A DNA stretch of 64,000 bases from Magnolia sinica (GCF_029962835.1 NC_080577.1:24472501-24536500), one strand, 5' to 3'. Positions 36,299-48,292 are shown, counted from the first letter of the stretch. The notes: generated from the letters alone by a model not told the origin. Program-made: numbers and translations.

Positions 36299-38752
36299 TT
36301 GAAAGTGCCCTAGATTGTCAATTAGCGTGAGTGCTGAGTCAGCTAGACTGCAGAGCCTCATAGAAAGATTAATTCAAAGCATCTGCCTTAACCGGATGCG
36401 TGCAAGCTCGCCATAGGTAAATCTAAGCCTCAAATCCCATGTCCCAAAACATTAAGTATTTAAACTCTTAAAACAAGTTAGAACATCATAGGGTTTTTAA
36501 GTTAAGAAAACTTTTTCAAAATCAGAAAATCTCTAAGTTTTCTTGCTTTGTCGATTTTATCGATACATTGCTCGATATGATCGACCTACGTTGTCGATGT
36601 CCTTGATGACAAATCGATTCCATCGGAATGAGGACAAAAGTGTCCAACAACCACATATATCTCTAGACGGATTTATTGATGTATCGATATACCTATCGAT
36701 ATCATCGATATTTGAATCTCGAGTCCATCGAAGGTGACTCGATAATATTGACAGGCAGATCTCCGGTGCCCCTATTTTCACTTAAGAATATCATATGTGC
36801 ATCGATATATTGAAGCCCCCTCGATACCATCGAAGTTCAAATCTTGATGATATCGGAAGACTCTCGATGATATCAGTCATGGGCATGAAGTTTTCCAGCA
36901 AAATATTTCAAGATAATTTATCTATGATTGAGGGTCACTTAATAGAATCGATATTCAAATATCGATGATATTGGTATGGTTTCGATGGCATTGAACAGGG
37001 ACAGAAACTGTCCAGCAAGCTTAAACAAAAATCCTCTAGATTTATCGATGCCTCCACACAGTTATCGATATCATCGACATTCAAATTTCGATGATCTCGA
37101 AGGTCCCTCGATCATTCTTATAAACCTGAAATATTTCATAGAAAGTCTCTCTCATTTTTAAATGTCGAGGAATCGAACCTCGCATCGATGAAATCAGAGT
37201 TCGAAATCCGATGACATCGACACGAGTTTCGATTCCCTCGATCAGCTAGCAATAGGTTTCAAAAGCGTATGACATTTGAGTTTGTGTCATCGAGCGGACC
37301 TTCGATGATATCGAGAGTATACGCTCGATGATATCGAACTCTGTCATAAATGTGATCATTTGATATTCGTTGGAACCTTTTGCCTATATAAAGAGGACTT
37401 GTCTATTATTGCTGGTAGAGAAAGAAAAGAGGGCTTTTGAGTGTTTAACCTTAGATCATTTACCCAAAGCCCTTTCTCTCAAGGGAGTCCATCTTCCAAT
37501 CCACTCTATTGAATATCCGTTGGAACCTTTTGCCTATATAAAGAGGACTTGTCTATTATTGCTGGTAGAGAAAGAAAAGAGTGCTTTTGAGTGTTTAACC
37601 TTAGATCATTTACCCAAAGCCCTTTCTCTCAGGGGAGTTCATCTTCCAATCCACTTTCATTATTGATATTCAATAGAGTGGATTGGGGAATAAACTTCCG
37701 TATTCAAGGATCCTCCAGCTACCACCTTAATGACAAATCATTAAGCTGGAATGCCTTAAATGCATAGATGATTGGAATCACTCTATCTCCTTTATAGGAA
37801 AAATTTGAGAGTAGGATTCCATCTTAACCTTGACCCAACCCGTTGCCATGCATCGGTATATCTTCTGAGTTGCGGTTCAAGGAAGCAGAAGACTCTTCAT
37901 CAACAAAAGAGGAGATCTTCATCAACAAGATAAAATGGGACTCATCCACTTATCTGTAAGTAACTAGAGTCCAGAGGACCCTTGTGATCATTCCTTAGTA
38001 AGATTAGGTCTAAGGTGTTTCTCACCCTTACAAGTCCTCTAGGAGGCCTCTGATGAGAGTGTACGTGGTGGGTACGTAGTGTTGACCCTTGCTCTGTGGA
38101 GAGCATAAACTTCCAGTTAAAGGTGAACTTGTCTAAAATCTTGGGTTCGAGGTGAACCGTGTGAAACCTCCATTAGGGTCTTGTGGAAGATCCTTAACAA
38201 GTGTGCTTAAAAGTAGGCGCGATATGTTGACCCTTGCTCGTGAGAGCATAAACAGTTAGTCTAGGTGTAGGTTGTAAAGGCTAAAGGTGAACCTGATTTA
38301 AAACCTTGAGTTTGGGGTGAACTGTGGGAAACCTCCTTAGTGAAATCCGGTACACTCAAGGGTTGAGTGCGATTACCGGGAGTGGAGTAGACAAGTAATC
38401 GAACTACTATAAAAATGATTGTGTTTGAGAATGTTGTTGTCTTTCATTTGATTATGTGATTTCTTTAATTACTTTCATATTATCTGAGATCACACCTCAC
38501 ACACACTCATAGTCATATCCATCATAGACTAGTTTGCATTTTGTTCATCTCTCAAATAGTTTATGATTGGATCCTCTACCAGGCTTGAAAGCCAGTAGAG
38601 TTACTCTTGAGTAATCTAATATATGCTTATTGTTGGGATTAGTGTGATAGGATTTTAAAATATCATAAAATTATTAAAAAGTCCTATTCATCCCCCTCTA
38701 GGACATATTGGCATATTCCTACTTCAACTAAAGCGGTCTTTACCGCAATTTC
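36299..38752 (+). mobile_element. 2.45-kb LTR-like insertion (probable solo LTR) in Copia-B integrase
   Basis: Absent from copy 1 of the duplication and flanked by a 5-bp direct repeat ATATC (36294-36298 and 38753-38757), as expected for LTR-element integration. It has no retroviral coding domain. A U3-like part (36540-37345) is packed with TCGAT-n-ATCGA palindromes. Two tandem 150-bp units, each with CTATATAAAGAGG, follow. The end has CCCCCTCTAGGACATATTGG, reminiscent of U5 ends of large copia LTRs. Orientation is inferred from the TATA boxes. It inserted after the duplication. Confidence 0.7.
37364..37663 (+). repeat. Tandem 150-bp repeat carrying a TATA box, x2
   Basis: Units 37364-37513 and 37514-37663 differ at few bases. 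Each contains TTTTGCCTATATAAAGAGG. A 21-bp perfect inverted repeat links 37496-37516 (inside unit 1) with 37666-37686. The reading frame across both units is a consequence of the 150-bp (3n) period and is not taken as a gene. Confidence 0.85.
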
Positions 38753-40879
38753 ATATCCATCTATGGCAATTGAATATAAAATCCCAAAGGAAGTATAGAG
38801 TGGTCATACGATGGACTACTTAGATTTGCGCATATTTAGTTATAACGTTTATTCAATGTACTGTCAGTTGAGAAAGATAAGCTAGACCTTAGAACTAAAA
38901 AATACTTCTTTTTTGGCTATGGTATTGGTGTGAAAGGTTACAGGTTATTCGACAAGGTCACGCGCAAGGTCATCACTAGCCGTGATATCAGGTTCGATGA
39001 AAGCTCCTTATTCCACAAGAATGATTAAGAGAAACAAGTGGAACCAGAAAGGTTGATCATAGACGTCCAGATTGATACAGATGATACTCGGGTAGAGATA
39101 GATGCGCGGACAGAGGTATAGGATCAGGTGGAGCAGCCACCTGTGAGAAAAAACTCACTGTGTGGTCGCAAGTTACCAGCAAGATAAAAGGACGACTCTA
39201 ATATCGCATATGCCCTCATTACAGATGGGGGGGACTCGTCAACTATTCAGGAGGTTCTTGATGAGCTTGATGCAGAAAAGTGGAAGGTGGCTATGGATGA
39301 TGAGGTGGACTCATTGCATAAAAATCGTACATGGGAGCTGGTAGAGCTTCCAATGGGCCGAAAAGTAATTGGATGTAAGTGGTTATTAAAAAAGAAACAT
39401 GATAAATACAAAACAAGTCTAGTAGCGAAGGGGTATGTTTAGAGAGAAGGAATTAACTTCACAGAGATATTCACAACAGTGGTTAAGTATCTATCATATT
39501 TGTGTTAGCGCTAGTTGCCCAATACGATCTCGAGCTGGAACAAATGGATATTAAGACTGCTTTCTTGCACGGAGAGTTGAAAGAGCAGATCTACATGAAG
39601 CAACCAGAGGGGCTACGATGTTAAAGGGGCAGAGAAAAATGTTTGCAGGTTAATGAGGTCATTGTATGGCCTGAAACAGTCGCCTAAGCAGTGGTATAAA
39701 AAATTTGATTATTTCATGTTGAGTCAAAAATTTACTCGGAGTGAATATAATCACTGTTTTTATTACAAGACACTGAGTAATGACAAATTCATCATCCTAG
39801 TATTGTATGTTGATGATATGTTGATCGCCTGTCATGATATGTCTGAAATTAATGGATTGAAGACTCAATTATTAGGGACATTCGAGATGAAAGATCTGGG
39901 GGCTGCAAAGAGGGTTCTTGGCATAGATATTCATAGGGATAGGAGGAGGAGCATGCTTTGATTATCATAAGTAGAATACCTTGAAAATGTGTTGATCAAG
40001 TATGGGATGGACCAGGCAAAGTCAGTAAGTATTCCCCACGCGGCTCATTTCAAGCTTTTCTCAGAACAATGTTCTAAATCAAATGAGGAAAAGCAGGTTA
40101 TGTCTCATGTGCCTTTTTTGAATGCGGTTGATAGTTTAATTTATGTCATGGTCTGTACGAGACCAGATATTTCATAGGCAGTTGGTGTTGTGAGCAGATA
40201 CATGTTAAACTCTGACAAGCAACATTGGGAAGCGGTGAAATGACAACTTCGATACATTTGAGGTACGAAAGACTATATCTTAACTTTTGAAAAGACATGG
40301 GCAAAGTTAGTAAGGTATGTAGATTCATACTACGCAGATAGTGTGGATTCCAGAAAGTCAACTTCAAAATACTTGTTTGTACTAGCGGGTTGAGCAATTA
40401 TTTGGATATCGAAGCTTCAGCCTGTGGTGACACTTTCCATGATCGAAGCAGAATGTATGGCAGTGATGGAAGCGTTTAAGGAAAGTGTTTGGTTAAGATG
40501 CATGATAAATTAGTTGAGATGTCAGTAGGAGGCTGTGCCAGTTAATTGTGATAGCGAGAGCGCTATCAATTTGGATAAACATTCTGTTTATCACTTTCAT
40601 ACTAAACACATTGATGTTCGTCACCATTTTATCCGATAGGTACTTGAGGATGGAGACGTAACTCTGGAGAAGATTCACACTAGCATGAATCCTGTAGAAA
40701 GCTCACTAAGGTTGTTCCTACAGAGAAGTTCAAGTTTTGTGCAACATCTCTAGGCTTGACGATAGCGTAATAGGAGGACAGAGTGTGCACGAAAAATATT
40801 GATGAAGCTATAATGAGAGACATTGATAAGAGAAGAGGGCAATAAGCTACATATTTGAAGATTAAAGACATGGTGGAAT

Positions 40880-41309
40880 TGTTGTGTTTAATGTCTTAAA
40901 TCTAATTAGATTCTGCACAGATTTTTTTGCAAAACTGCGAAAGTGCGTAATTTGTTTCGATTTCATTAAGGATTTTTTTCGATTTTGTTTGAGATTCTTT
41001 CTACAACTATATATATGGGTGTAAACGGGATTGGGAGCTATTCTAAGGGATTTTAAGGCTTTTTAAAAGGTTTCTAGGGTTTCTTAAAGGGTGGAGCAAA
41101 GGAGAGATTTGATGATTGCTCAAGTCTGGTAAGTCCTTTCTCTTTGTAATTTCTACTTTCATAGTGAAGATCTGTCATTTTGTGCCGTGGTTTTTTCTCG
41201 AAAGGGTTTTCCACATTAAATCTTTGTATTCTCTTGTGTTTGCTTGGTGCTCTTGGATTGCTATCCTAGATCCATCTCTATCATGTGATTCCGCAATACA
41301 ATCCCCAAA
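40880..41309 (+). mobile_element. Copia-B (copy 2) 3' LTR
   Basis: Begins TGTTGTGTTTAATGTC and ends CCCCAAA (one C lost from CCCCAACA). It is followed by TTTAATCCC of Copia-A gag, exactly as in copy 1. Confidence 0.88.
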
Positions 41310-44300
41310 TTTAATCCCTCTCACGGGTTCTACAATTAAAAACTGATTTTAAAACCTCAAAAAAGGCGAGTTGTCCATTACCTCTTATCTCGACTAGCTC
41401 AAGAATCTTGTTTATGCTCCCTAAGCCATTGGAAAACCAAGTAGTGACTATGACCTTTGTAATCAGGCCTTTAATGGCTTAGGACATGAATATGATTCGG
41501 TGCATACTTCCATTGGGAATTATGAAAATTCAATTGCCTTTGAAGAATTGTTCGGATAGCTTTTTACTCTTGAATAACGTCTTGAGTCGCATCATTCTAG
41601 TTCGTAGACTGACCAACCATCCACTGCCTTTTACTCTTCTTTGGCTTCTTCCACTCATGGTGCTCATCGAGACAGGGCTTCCTTTCATGGTCCTAGAAGG
41701 GAGCGAGAATCTAATAGTATGGAAAATTCTTTCATGCCTTCTTCTTCTTCTCAGAAGTCAATGTCTCATATTATTCCTACCTGTCGGACTTGTAATCGTG
41801 TTGGACACTTGGCGCTTGACTATATTTCATCGTCTGGATCACTCATTTCAAGTATATCAGCCTCCTCAGAAGCTTCAATCTATGGTTGCCATCAACCAAA
41901 GCAATGCTACATGGTTTCCGGATTCGAGGGCAACTAATCATGTAACCTTTGGCTTAGGGAATCTCTCTCATTCATCTGAATACTTGGACAATGACTATAT
42001 TGTAGTGGGCAATGGTAATAGGTTACTCGTTTCTCACATTGGCTCTTCGTCATATTCTTCTCATCACTCTTATTTTCCTTTGCACAATATACTTCATGTT
42101 CCTAGCATTACACACAATCTTCTATCTATTTCTCAATTCACTAGGGATAATGACCGTTCTTTTGTGTTCATCTCTTCTGGTGTTTGTGTTAAGGATAACA
42201 AGTCAGGGAGGATCCTCTTCCACAAATGGATGGATAAGGGCCTTTATCCACTCTTGTTGTCTCTCATGTCTCCCAATTAGCTCTTTCTGCTACTTCTGAC
42301 TCCAACATTTCCTAGCATCATCGACTAGGACATCCTTCCCCTTAGACATTCAAGAAAATTGTGTCATTTCTTTCTCTATATGGTTTATCTCAACTATTAG
42401 TGCTCTGCCTTCTTGTTAGTTGGGAAAACGCTTTTGGATACCCTTTCAATTACCACACTATGCCTCTTCTTTTCCTTTGGACCTAATTCACTCTAATGTT
42501 TGGGGTCTTACCTTGTCTTTTACATTGAATGATGCTAAATTTTACATCTCATTTATTGATGATTTTAGTCATTACACTTGGCTCTTTCTTATTCAGTATT
42601 AATTACAGGTCTTTAATATCTTTGGTTCCTTTAAATCTCTTGTTGAAATGATATTTGAAAGAAAAATTAAAACCCTATGAACTGATGGTGGTGGTGAATA
42701 CACAAGACATCATTTAAAAAAGAAAAAACTTGTTATTGACATCTCTCATTGCATTTCTTGTCCACACACCAAAGTAAAATGGTGTAGCATAATGGAAACA
42801 TCGGCACATTGTTGACACGGGGTTGACTTTGCTAACCCATTCTCACTTATCTCATTCCTTCTGGGATGATACTTTTGCTACAATTGTTTTTCTCAATAAT
42901 AGGATGCCTACTCGTACCTTTTAAGACATTTCTCCTTATGAAAAGTTATTTTATATTGTGTCGGATTACTTAAATTTTCGTAGCTTTGGTTATTTTTGTT
43001 ATCCGTACATTCGTCCTTATCAACGTCGAAAACTTGCTTTTCATACTATTCCATGTATTTTTCTTGGCTATGGTAGGAAATACAAAGGTTATAAATGCTT
43101 TGATCCTTCAATTAAAAAAAAGAAGGTGTGAATGTCTCGCCATGTCATTTTTTATGAATGCTCTTTTTAGTTTATGGCAATGGATAGGACTTGTTATGCG
43201 CCTTTTGGATAGGATCTACTCCTCCCCTATGTTGATGGCTCTTCTAATCATGTCTATTTGAGTGACAATTGTACCTCTTCACCTAAACATATTCCATTGG
43301 CTTTGCCAATTGTTACCTTTGATACACTCTCTCCGGACATATCTTCTATTTCGGCTGTTGCATTCTCACCCCCCATGCTACTCCATCTAACCCATTCCCT
43401 TTTTTGTCCAGAAATTTGTCTAATTTAAATCATCTTCCTTATCATATGCGCACTCAGTCCATGGATGGTATCTTTAAGCCAAAAGTTTTTTTTTTTGTCA
43501 ACAAGATATCCTTTACCTACTGATCTTCAGCTTACTAGTGCCCCAGCTGAACTTACGTGTTATTCTCAAGCTGTAAGGTCACTTGAATGGTGTGTTGTGA
43601 TGGCCATTAAATTTGAAACTTTGCAATGACAAGGTACATGGTCCTTAGTTCCTCCCATAGTTGGTCAAAACTTGGATGGTTGTAAGTGGGTCTACAAGGT
43701 GAAACTATGGTCTGATGGTTCTATTGAATGCTATAAAACACGACTTATAGCCAAAGATTTTCATCAACAATCTGGACATGATTATGGTAAGGATTTTAGT
43801 CGTGTCACCAAGCATACTACCATATGTGTGGTTCTTTCCATTATAGTTCATTATGGTGGCCACTTCGCCAATTTGATGTTCAAAATGCGTTCTTGCATGG
43901 GGTTCTAATAGAAGAGGTCTATATGACTTTGTCCCAAGGGTTTGTGGATCTGTCATGCTCTACTCATGTCTATTGTCTTCATAAAGCTATATATGGACTT
44001 AAGCAGGCTCTGCGTGCATTGTGTACTCGTCTAACAACTTACCTTCATAGCCTTGGGTTCCTAGCATCCAATGTCAATGTATCTCTTTATGCATAATTAC
44101 TATTAGCATATCATAGCTCAGCAACCAGAATTGTGATAAGATTGGAGATTAGCACATCACAGCTTAGCAACCAGAATTGTGATAAGGTTGGAGATTGTGA
44201 TAAGGTTGGAAATACTCTCGCATCTTACCTCAATCAGTGGGATACTCTTGGCCTCAATCAGTGGAGAGACGTTGAGGGATATCGGTAGCAGATTTTATGG

Positions 44301-45760
44301 GATTATGTATTCATGTTTAAATACTTGTCTTTGTAATGCCTAATGTAAGTGTGTTCACGTTGCCATCAATTGAAATGAAAAGGGTATTTTTTCTTTTTTA
44401 AAAAAAAAGAATAAAAAATACCTTTTTTATTTCAATTGATGGCAATATGAACACAGTTACATTAGGCGTTATAAAGACAAGTATCTAAACATGAATGCAT
44501 AATCCCATGAATACATAATCCCATAAAATCTGTTGCCGATATCCCTCAACGTCTCTCCATTGATTGAGGCTGAGAGTATCCTACTGATTGAGAGTATCTC
44601 CACTGATTGAGGCGCTGAGAGTATCCCACTGATTGAGAGTTATCTCCATTAATTGAGGTAAGATGCGAGAGTATCTCCAACCTTATTACAATTCTGGTTG
44701 ATGAGCTGTGACGTGCTAATCTCCAACCTTATCCCAATTCTAGTTGTTGAGCTATGAGTCTGTGATGTGTTAATAATTAAACCGTGGACTTGATTATTTT
44801 ACAGATTTATGTGGATGGCATAGTTATCACTAGATCTCACCTTAAGGCTCTTTCCTCTTTATATTCTGACCGCAATGGCTTTTTACCATAAAAGACTTGA
44901 GTCCTCTTCATTACTTTCTTGGAATTGAGGTGAATCGCTCCTCGACCGATCTATATCTCACTCTATCCAAGTATGTCTTATACCTTCTTCATCGTACAAA
45001 TATGAAAGGATCGAAACCTTTATGTTCTCCGGTCGTGGTCGGTTCCAATCATGACTTGATGGTGATCCCTTATTTGATCCACATTAATATCGTAGTGTTG
45101 TGGGTACGTTACGATATGTTAATTTGACTCAGATATTACCTTTACTATTAATTAGGTATGCTGGTTTATGCATACCTTTACACAGACCACTGGTTAGCCA
45201 TTAAGCGGTTTCTTCAATTTCTCAAAGGCACCATTACACATGGTCTTCACTTTCGTAAAGGCTCGCTTTCTCTTCGGGCTTTCTCTGATACTGATTGAGC
45301 TGGGGTTCGGATGATCACAGATCAATATTCGGCTATGCAATATTTCTTGGTGATAATCTAATTTCTTGGCTTGCTAAAAGGCAACCAACCATTTTGTGTT
45401 TCAGTATGAAATCCGAGTATTGCTCTCTTTCCTATACTAACATGGGATTGTTTTGAATCCGAATGTTATTCCGCAATCTTCATTTATATTTACAGGATCC
45501 ACCAATTATTTTTTACAACAATGTCAGTGCCACATCTCTTGCTTCCAATATGTTTTATCATGCTCGCACGTAGTATATTAAGGTTAACTATCATTTCGTT
45601 CATGAAAAAAAGGTTACACATGGAGATATTGTTATTTACTTTATTGTGTCAATTGACCAACTTGCTGTAAATGCTGGATCTCAGGTAGGGAAATCAACTC
45701 GCTTTCCACGCGTTACCTCTCTCGAGGGCTTTTTTGGGAGTTAAGAAGGTGTTATGTTTG
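41310..45760 (+). mobile_element. Copia-A (copy 2), degenerate gag-pol with RNase H
   Basis: Gag is at 41310-41870, with knuckle CRTCNRVGHLALDY. Protease and pre-integrase are at 41876-42280 (TWFPDSRATNHVTFG). Integrase is at 42470-43260. Reverse transcriptase is at 43510-44098 and 44795-45145, split by the foldback (YVDGIVIT retained). RNase H is at about 45146-45740 (ISWLAKRQPTILCF). It extends past the end of the duplication and so preserves the 3' part missing from copy 1. A purine stretch AGTTAAGAAGG at 45735-45745 may precede a 3' LTR, which I cannot delimit. Not functional. Confidence 0.8.
44099..44774. mobile_element. Long foldback element, second copy
   Basis: Homolog of 32674-33374 at the same place in Copia-A reverse transcriptase. 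Arms about 44099-44395 and 44415-44774 are inverted repeats around a poly(A/T) loop. ATAATT flanks both sides. It was present before the segmental duplication. Confidence 0.88.
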
Positions 45761-46728
45761 ACCAGAGTTGTTACTAACTAATTACTTCAAATCTATATTC
45801 GGTTAGACCCTGTAGAATAACTTATGATTGAGAATCCGAATATCCTTAACCCTAAGATGACTATTGAGTTTGTGTTCTAAGGATTTTAAGTAAGGGACCA
45901 TAATTGCAGAGAAGGGAGGTGTTAAGCACCCACTATACCCGTACAAATGTATGGTCTTTACATTAGAAGATCTGATCAACTTATGAGGAATAAGATTAAT
46001 TCTCACACACAAAAGATTAAAATATAATGCAATGATGATGAGAATTAATCACTTCGAATTTAAAGGCAAGATCCAATTATATTGGCAAGCTGCAAAGCGT
46101 ACGTTCGAACTTCAAATCGACTGAGTGTAGGGTGCAAAGTATATAAAAATATAATTTGTGAGATGCCCGATGCTACGTTGATGCTTATGACAATATGATG
46201 ACTAATTGTCCGGGTTTCTAGTGGCTAAGTTTTGATTATATCGGCAAGCCACAAAGCATACACCCACCAATTAAATACAAGAAAACAATGAAATGCAATG
46301 CGGTGATGATGCTTTTAAGGAGCATTGGGTTTGAGAAGGGAATGAGTGTTACACAATACTAATGCTCTGACTTTTATGCAACTAATTGAAACTTGAATGG
46401 TTGGATGGATGGTAATGTTGCAAAGGCAAGATCAAGTGGCTCGGATTAGGACTTACATGGCTCAGGAGACTTAGATTCTGGCTAGACCAAGCCGGACCCT
46501 CTGTTTCTCACTCCCACTCTCCTTGGTGGAGGGATGACTGGATGTAGTGGATGCTTTCCCACACCACTTGGTGATTCATGAATGCCTTATGGGATGCTTG
46601 GCACAGGAAGGGGAATGTGTTATTTATAGCCTTAAAACATAGTTTTCTTATAATTCCTGCAAAGTTTAAAGGCAAAAGGTAGTTGAAGGGCTAGGATTAT
46701 ATATTGCCATATGACATCATCTCATGGA
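45761..46728. other. Unassigned sequence, possibly transposon-derived
   Basis: Contains two similar short pieces (ATATTGGCAAGCTGCAAAGCG near 46080 and ATATCGGCAAGCCACAAAGCA near 46240) and GGGAGGTGTTAAGCACCCAC near 45920. No coding domain or boundary identified. Confidence 0.4.
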
Positions 46729-47074
46729 TTGGATGATGCAGTAAAAGAGTAAAATTGGGAAGGACTTGGGCATCGAAGTAAATACACATCAACCACACAC
46801 TTAGAGTATGAAAAAAGAGGGGTTCCACGAGCTTGAGGGATATCAGCCTGAAGAGGAGTGCCACGTGGCTGGCGGCAACCGATTACCATCGGTCTACACT
46901 CGGACCTTCCCGTTCGGTAGGCCACCTTCCTCACTCATGTGAAGGCTTTGCTGTGAAGGGCATTGCATTGCTGTTGCGCACTTTACTCTAATTGGATTTG
47001 ATTTGGGGATTTAATTCGGGCTTGGTTTTTGGTTTTATTAGGTGAGTTGACTGGGAGAGCCGACTAGTTGGGTT

Positions 47075-47180
47075 GACTCAAGGCTTTAGGATTAGGTCGA
47101 GTTCAGGGTTTATATTAGGGTTAGGGTTGCTAGGGTTTAAGTCTTTAGGGTTAGGGTTTAGGCATCTAGGGTTGGGGTTT
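47075..47180 (+). repeat. Interstitial telomere-like repeats
   Basis: Degenerate run of TTAGGG and TTTAGGG units (for example TTAGGGTTAGGGTTGCTAGGG). The plant telomere unit is TTTAGGG. Repeated in the second duplication copy. Confidence 0.7.
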
Positions 47181-47225
47181 CACATCAGAGTTTTGGTTGA
47201 CCATCCTTACAGTCCCCTGCTCAGA

Positions 47226-47345
47226 GTAGCTGTTGTATACTTTCATTTACCTACATGCTACAATTATACACTTCTATATATTGCAATACATTTTATATAC
47301 CTGATGTGGATCACTTTATCTTTTTATCAAGTCTTTATAGTGAAA
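47226..47345 (+). mobile_element. Copia-A-like LTR 3' end fragment
   Basis: Aligns with 23695-23807: TATACTTTC, CACTTCTATATATTGCAATAC, GATGTGGATCA and TTTTTATCAAGTCTTTA in the same order. It lacks the following primer-binding site. Confidence 0.65.
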
Positions 47346-47900
47346 GCACCCAATAACTTGCGCAAAGGGTACAAGTGAAAGACTAGTAAACATAAAACAC
47401 ATGCTGATAAATGAGAAAGAGAAAATTAACCGGCAATTGATAAGGAGCACACATTCAAGTGTAACTCACTTGGGATGCAGTGAACGAAAAAATTCAGCAT
47501 GATTCACCATTCAAGAAGGGCACGCTGACAAGAGCAATTTTACATTATTATGTGTGGCCTATTAGAGTATTTTCATATTGATATTTTGTAACAAGGTATG
47601 GCTCACAACCTAGGATGTTTTTATTAGATGCAAAAAATAAGTGTTGTGGATAATTCATTATGATTGAAACATGTGTTGTATACAATTTTAGCCTGATAAT
47701 GAGTTAGTTACAAAAGGGCACAATATTCTGCGTGGCCCACCATGTTATAAACATGGTGTCTAAAACCCTTCTTTTTCTGTAGTGGTGTAAAAGATGCAAG
47801 TTATGCGTGGTCCACCATATTAAATATTCAAATCGACTCCATTCAACAAATGAGAATTCTTGTTTTAACTATACACACACACACACACATGATCAGTTTG
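47346..47900. other. Upstream region of eIF(iso)4E copy 1, nothing recognised
   Basis: AT-rich and non-coding; a short (CA) run lies near 47875-47889. Confidence 0.4.
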
Positions 47901-47904
47901 ATAA

Positions 47905-48240
47905 AAGCATCAGATGGGTCACACCAATCAAAGCAATGTAAAATTGCTACTAAAACCTCAAAGTTCACGCGGTGTGCAGCTTGAGTTTTGGATGTTGTAT
48001 ATTCACTTATCCCGGTTAACTACATACCTGATTAATCGATTTAAAGAAAGATACCCACCAAGATGGTCCCACGCACAAACCTACGGTTGACATCTTATCC
48101 AAGTTGTGCCCTTTTGTGTGGCCCGCCTTATTTTCAAATTTGGCTGATTTTTAGTCTGAAGTTTTAGAACCGACGATTGGACCTAATGGACGGAGTGGAT
48201 TTTAGAATTACAATCGGTGGGCTGCAAAGAGCTTAGCTCG
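47905..48240. repeat. GTGGGCC-type dispersed repeat in the eIF(iso)4E proximal promoter
   Basis: Resembles 63320-63660 in order: CAGATGGGTCACAC, AAAGTTCACGCGGTGTGCAG, ATACCCACCAAGATGG, TGTGTGGCCCGCC and AATGGACGGAGTGGATTTTA. It ends about 45 bp before the TATA box, so the gene's proximal promoter is partly repeat-derived. Confidence 0.65.
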
Positions 48241-48284
48241 GAATCTGGGTCCACCATGCGTATCTACCATGGCGCCTGCCAGAG

Positions 48285-48292
48285 TATAAAAA
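48285..48292 (+). promoter_or_regulatory. TATA box of eIF(iso)4E copy 1
   Basis: TATAAAAA, 76 bp upstream of the ATG at 48368. The CT-rich leader that follows (CCCCCTCTCCTCGAAGCCC) is usual for translation-machinery genes. Identical spacing in copy 2. Confidence 0.7.

Larger units (their letters stand above)
34407..40879 (+). mobile_element. Copia-B (copy 2) internal region, degenerate gag-pol
   Basis: Gag is at 34459-35330 with one internal stop, and has an intact zinc knuckle CWNCGMTGHMKTDC (35130-35171). Protease and pre-integrase are at 35310-35831 (LDT*VSYHMTPHRSW, MWHARLGHMNKRGVK). Integrase is at 35880-36298 and resumes at 38753 (TPEQNGVAERMNQTLL; SALYHKND-like tail). Reverse transcriptase is at 39250-39960 (RSLYGLKQSPKQWYKKF, LYVDDMLIACHD, catalytic box intact). 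RNase H is at about 39970-40760. Stops remain in several places. Confidence 0.9.
34105..45145 (+). repeat. Segmental duplication I, copy 2
   Basis: Second copy of 25132-33746. Without the 2454-bp insertion at 36299-38752 its length (about 8.59 kb) agrees with copy 1 (8.62 kb). It shares with copy 1 the nested Copia-B, the foldback at the same site, the TGA in the Copia-B protease, DSR in the Copia-A protease and the TTTAA flank after the Copia-B 3' LTR. Confidence 0.9.

Noticed and set aside
37370-37666. 98-residue repeated protein
   Set aside because: Lies on the tandem TATA-containing units of an LTR-like insertion; the 150-bp period keeps the frame open.
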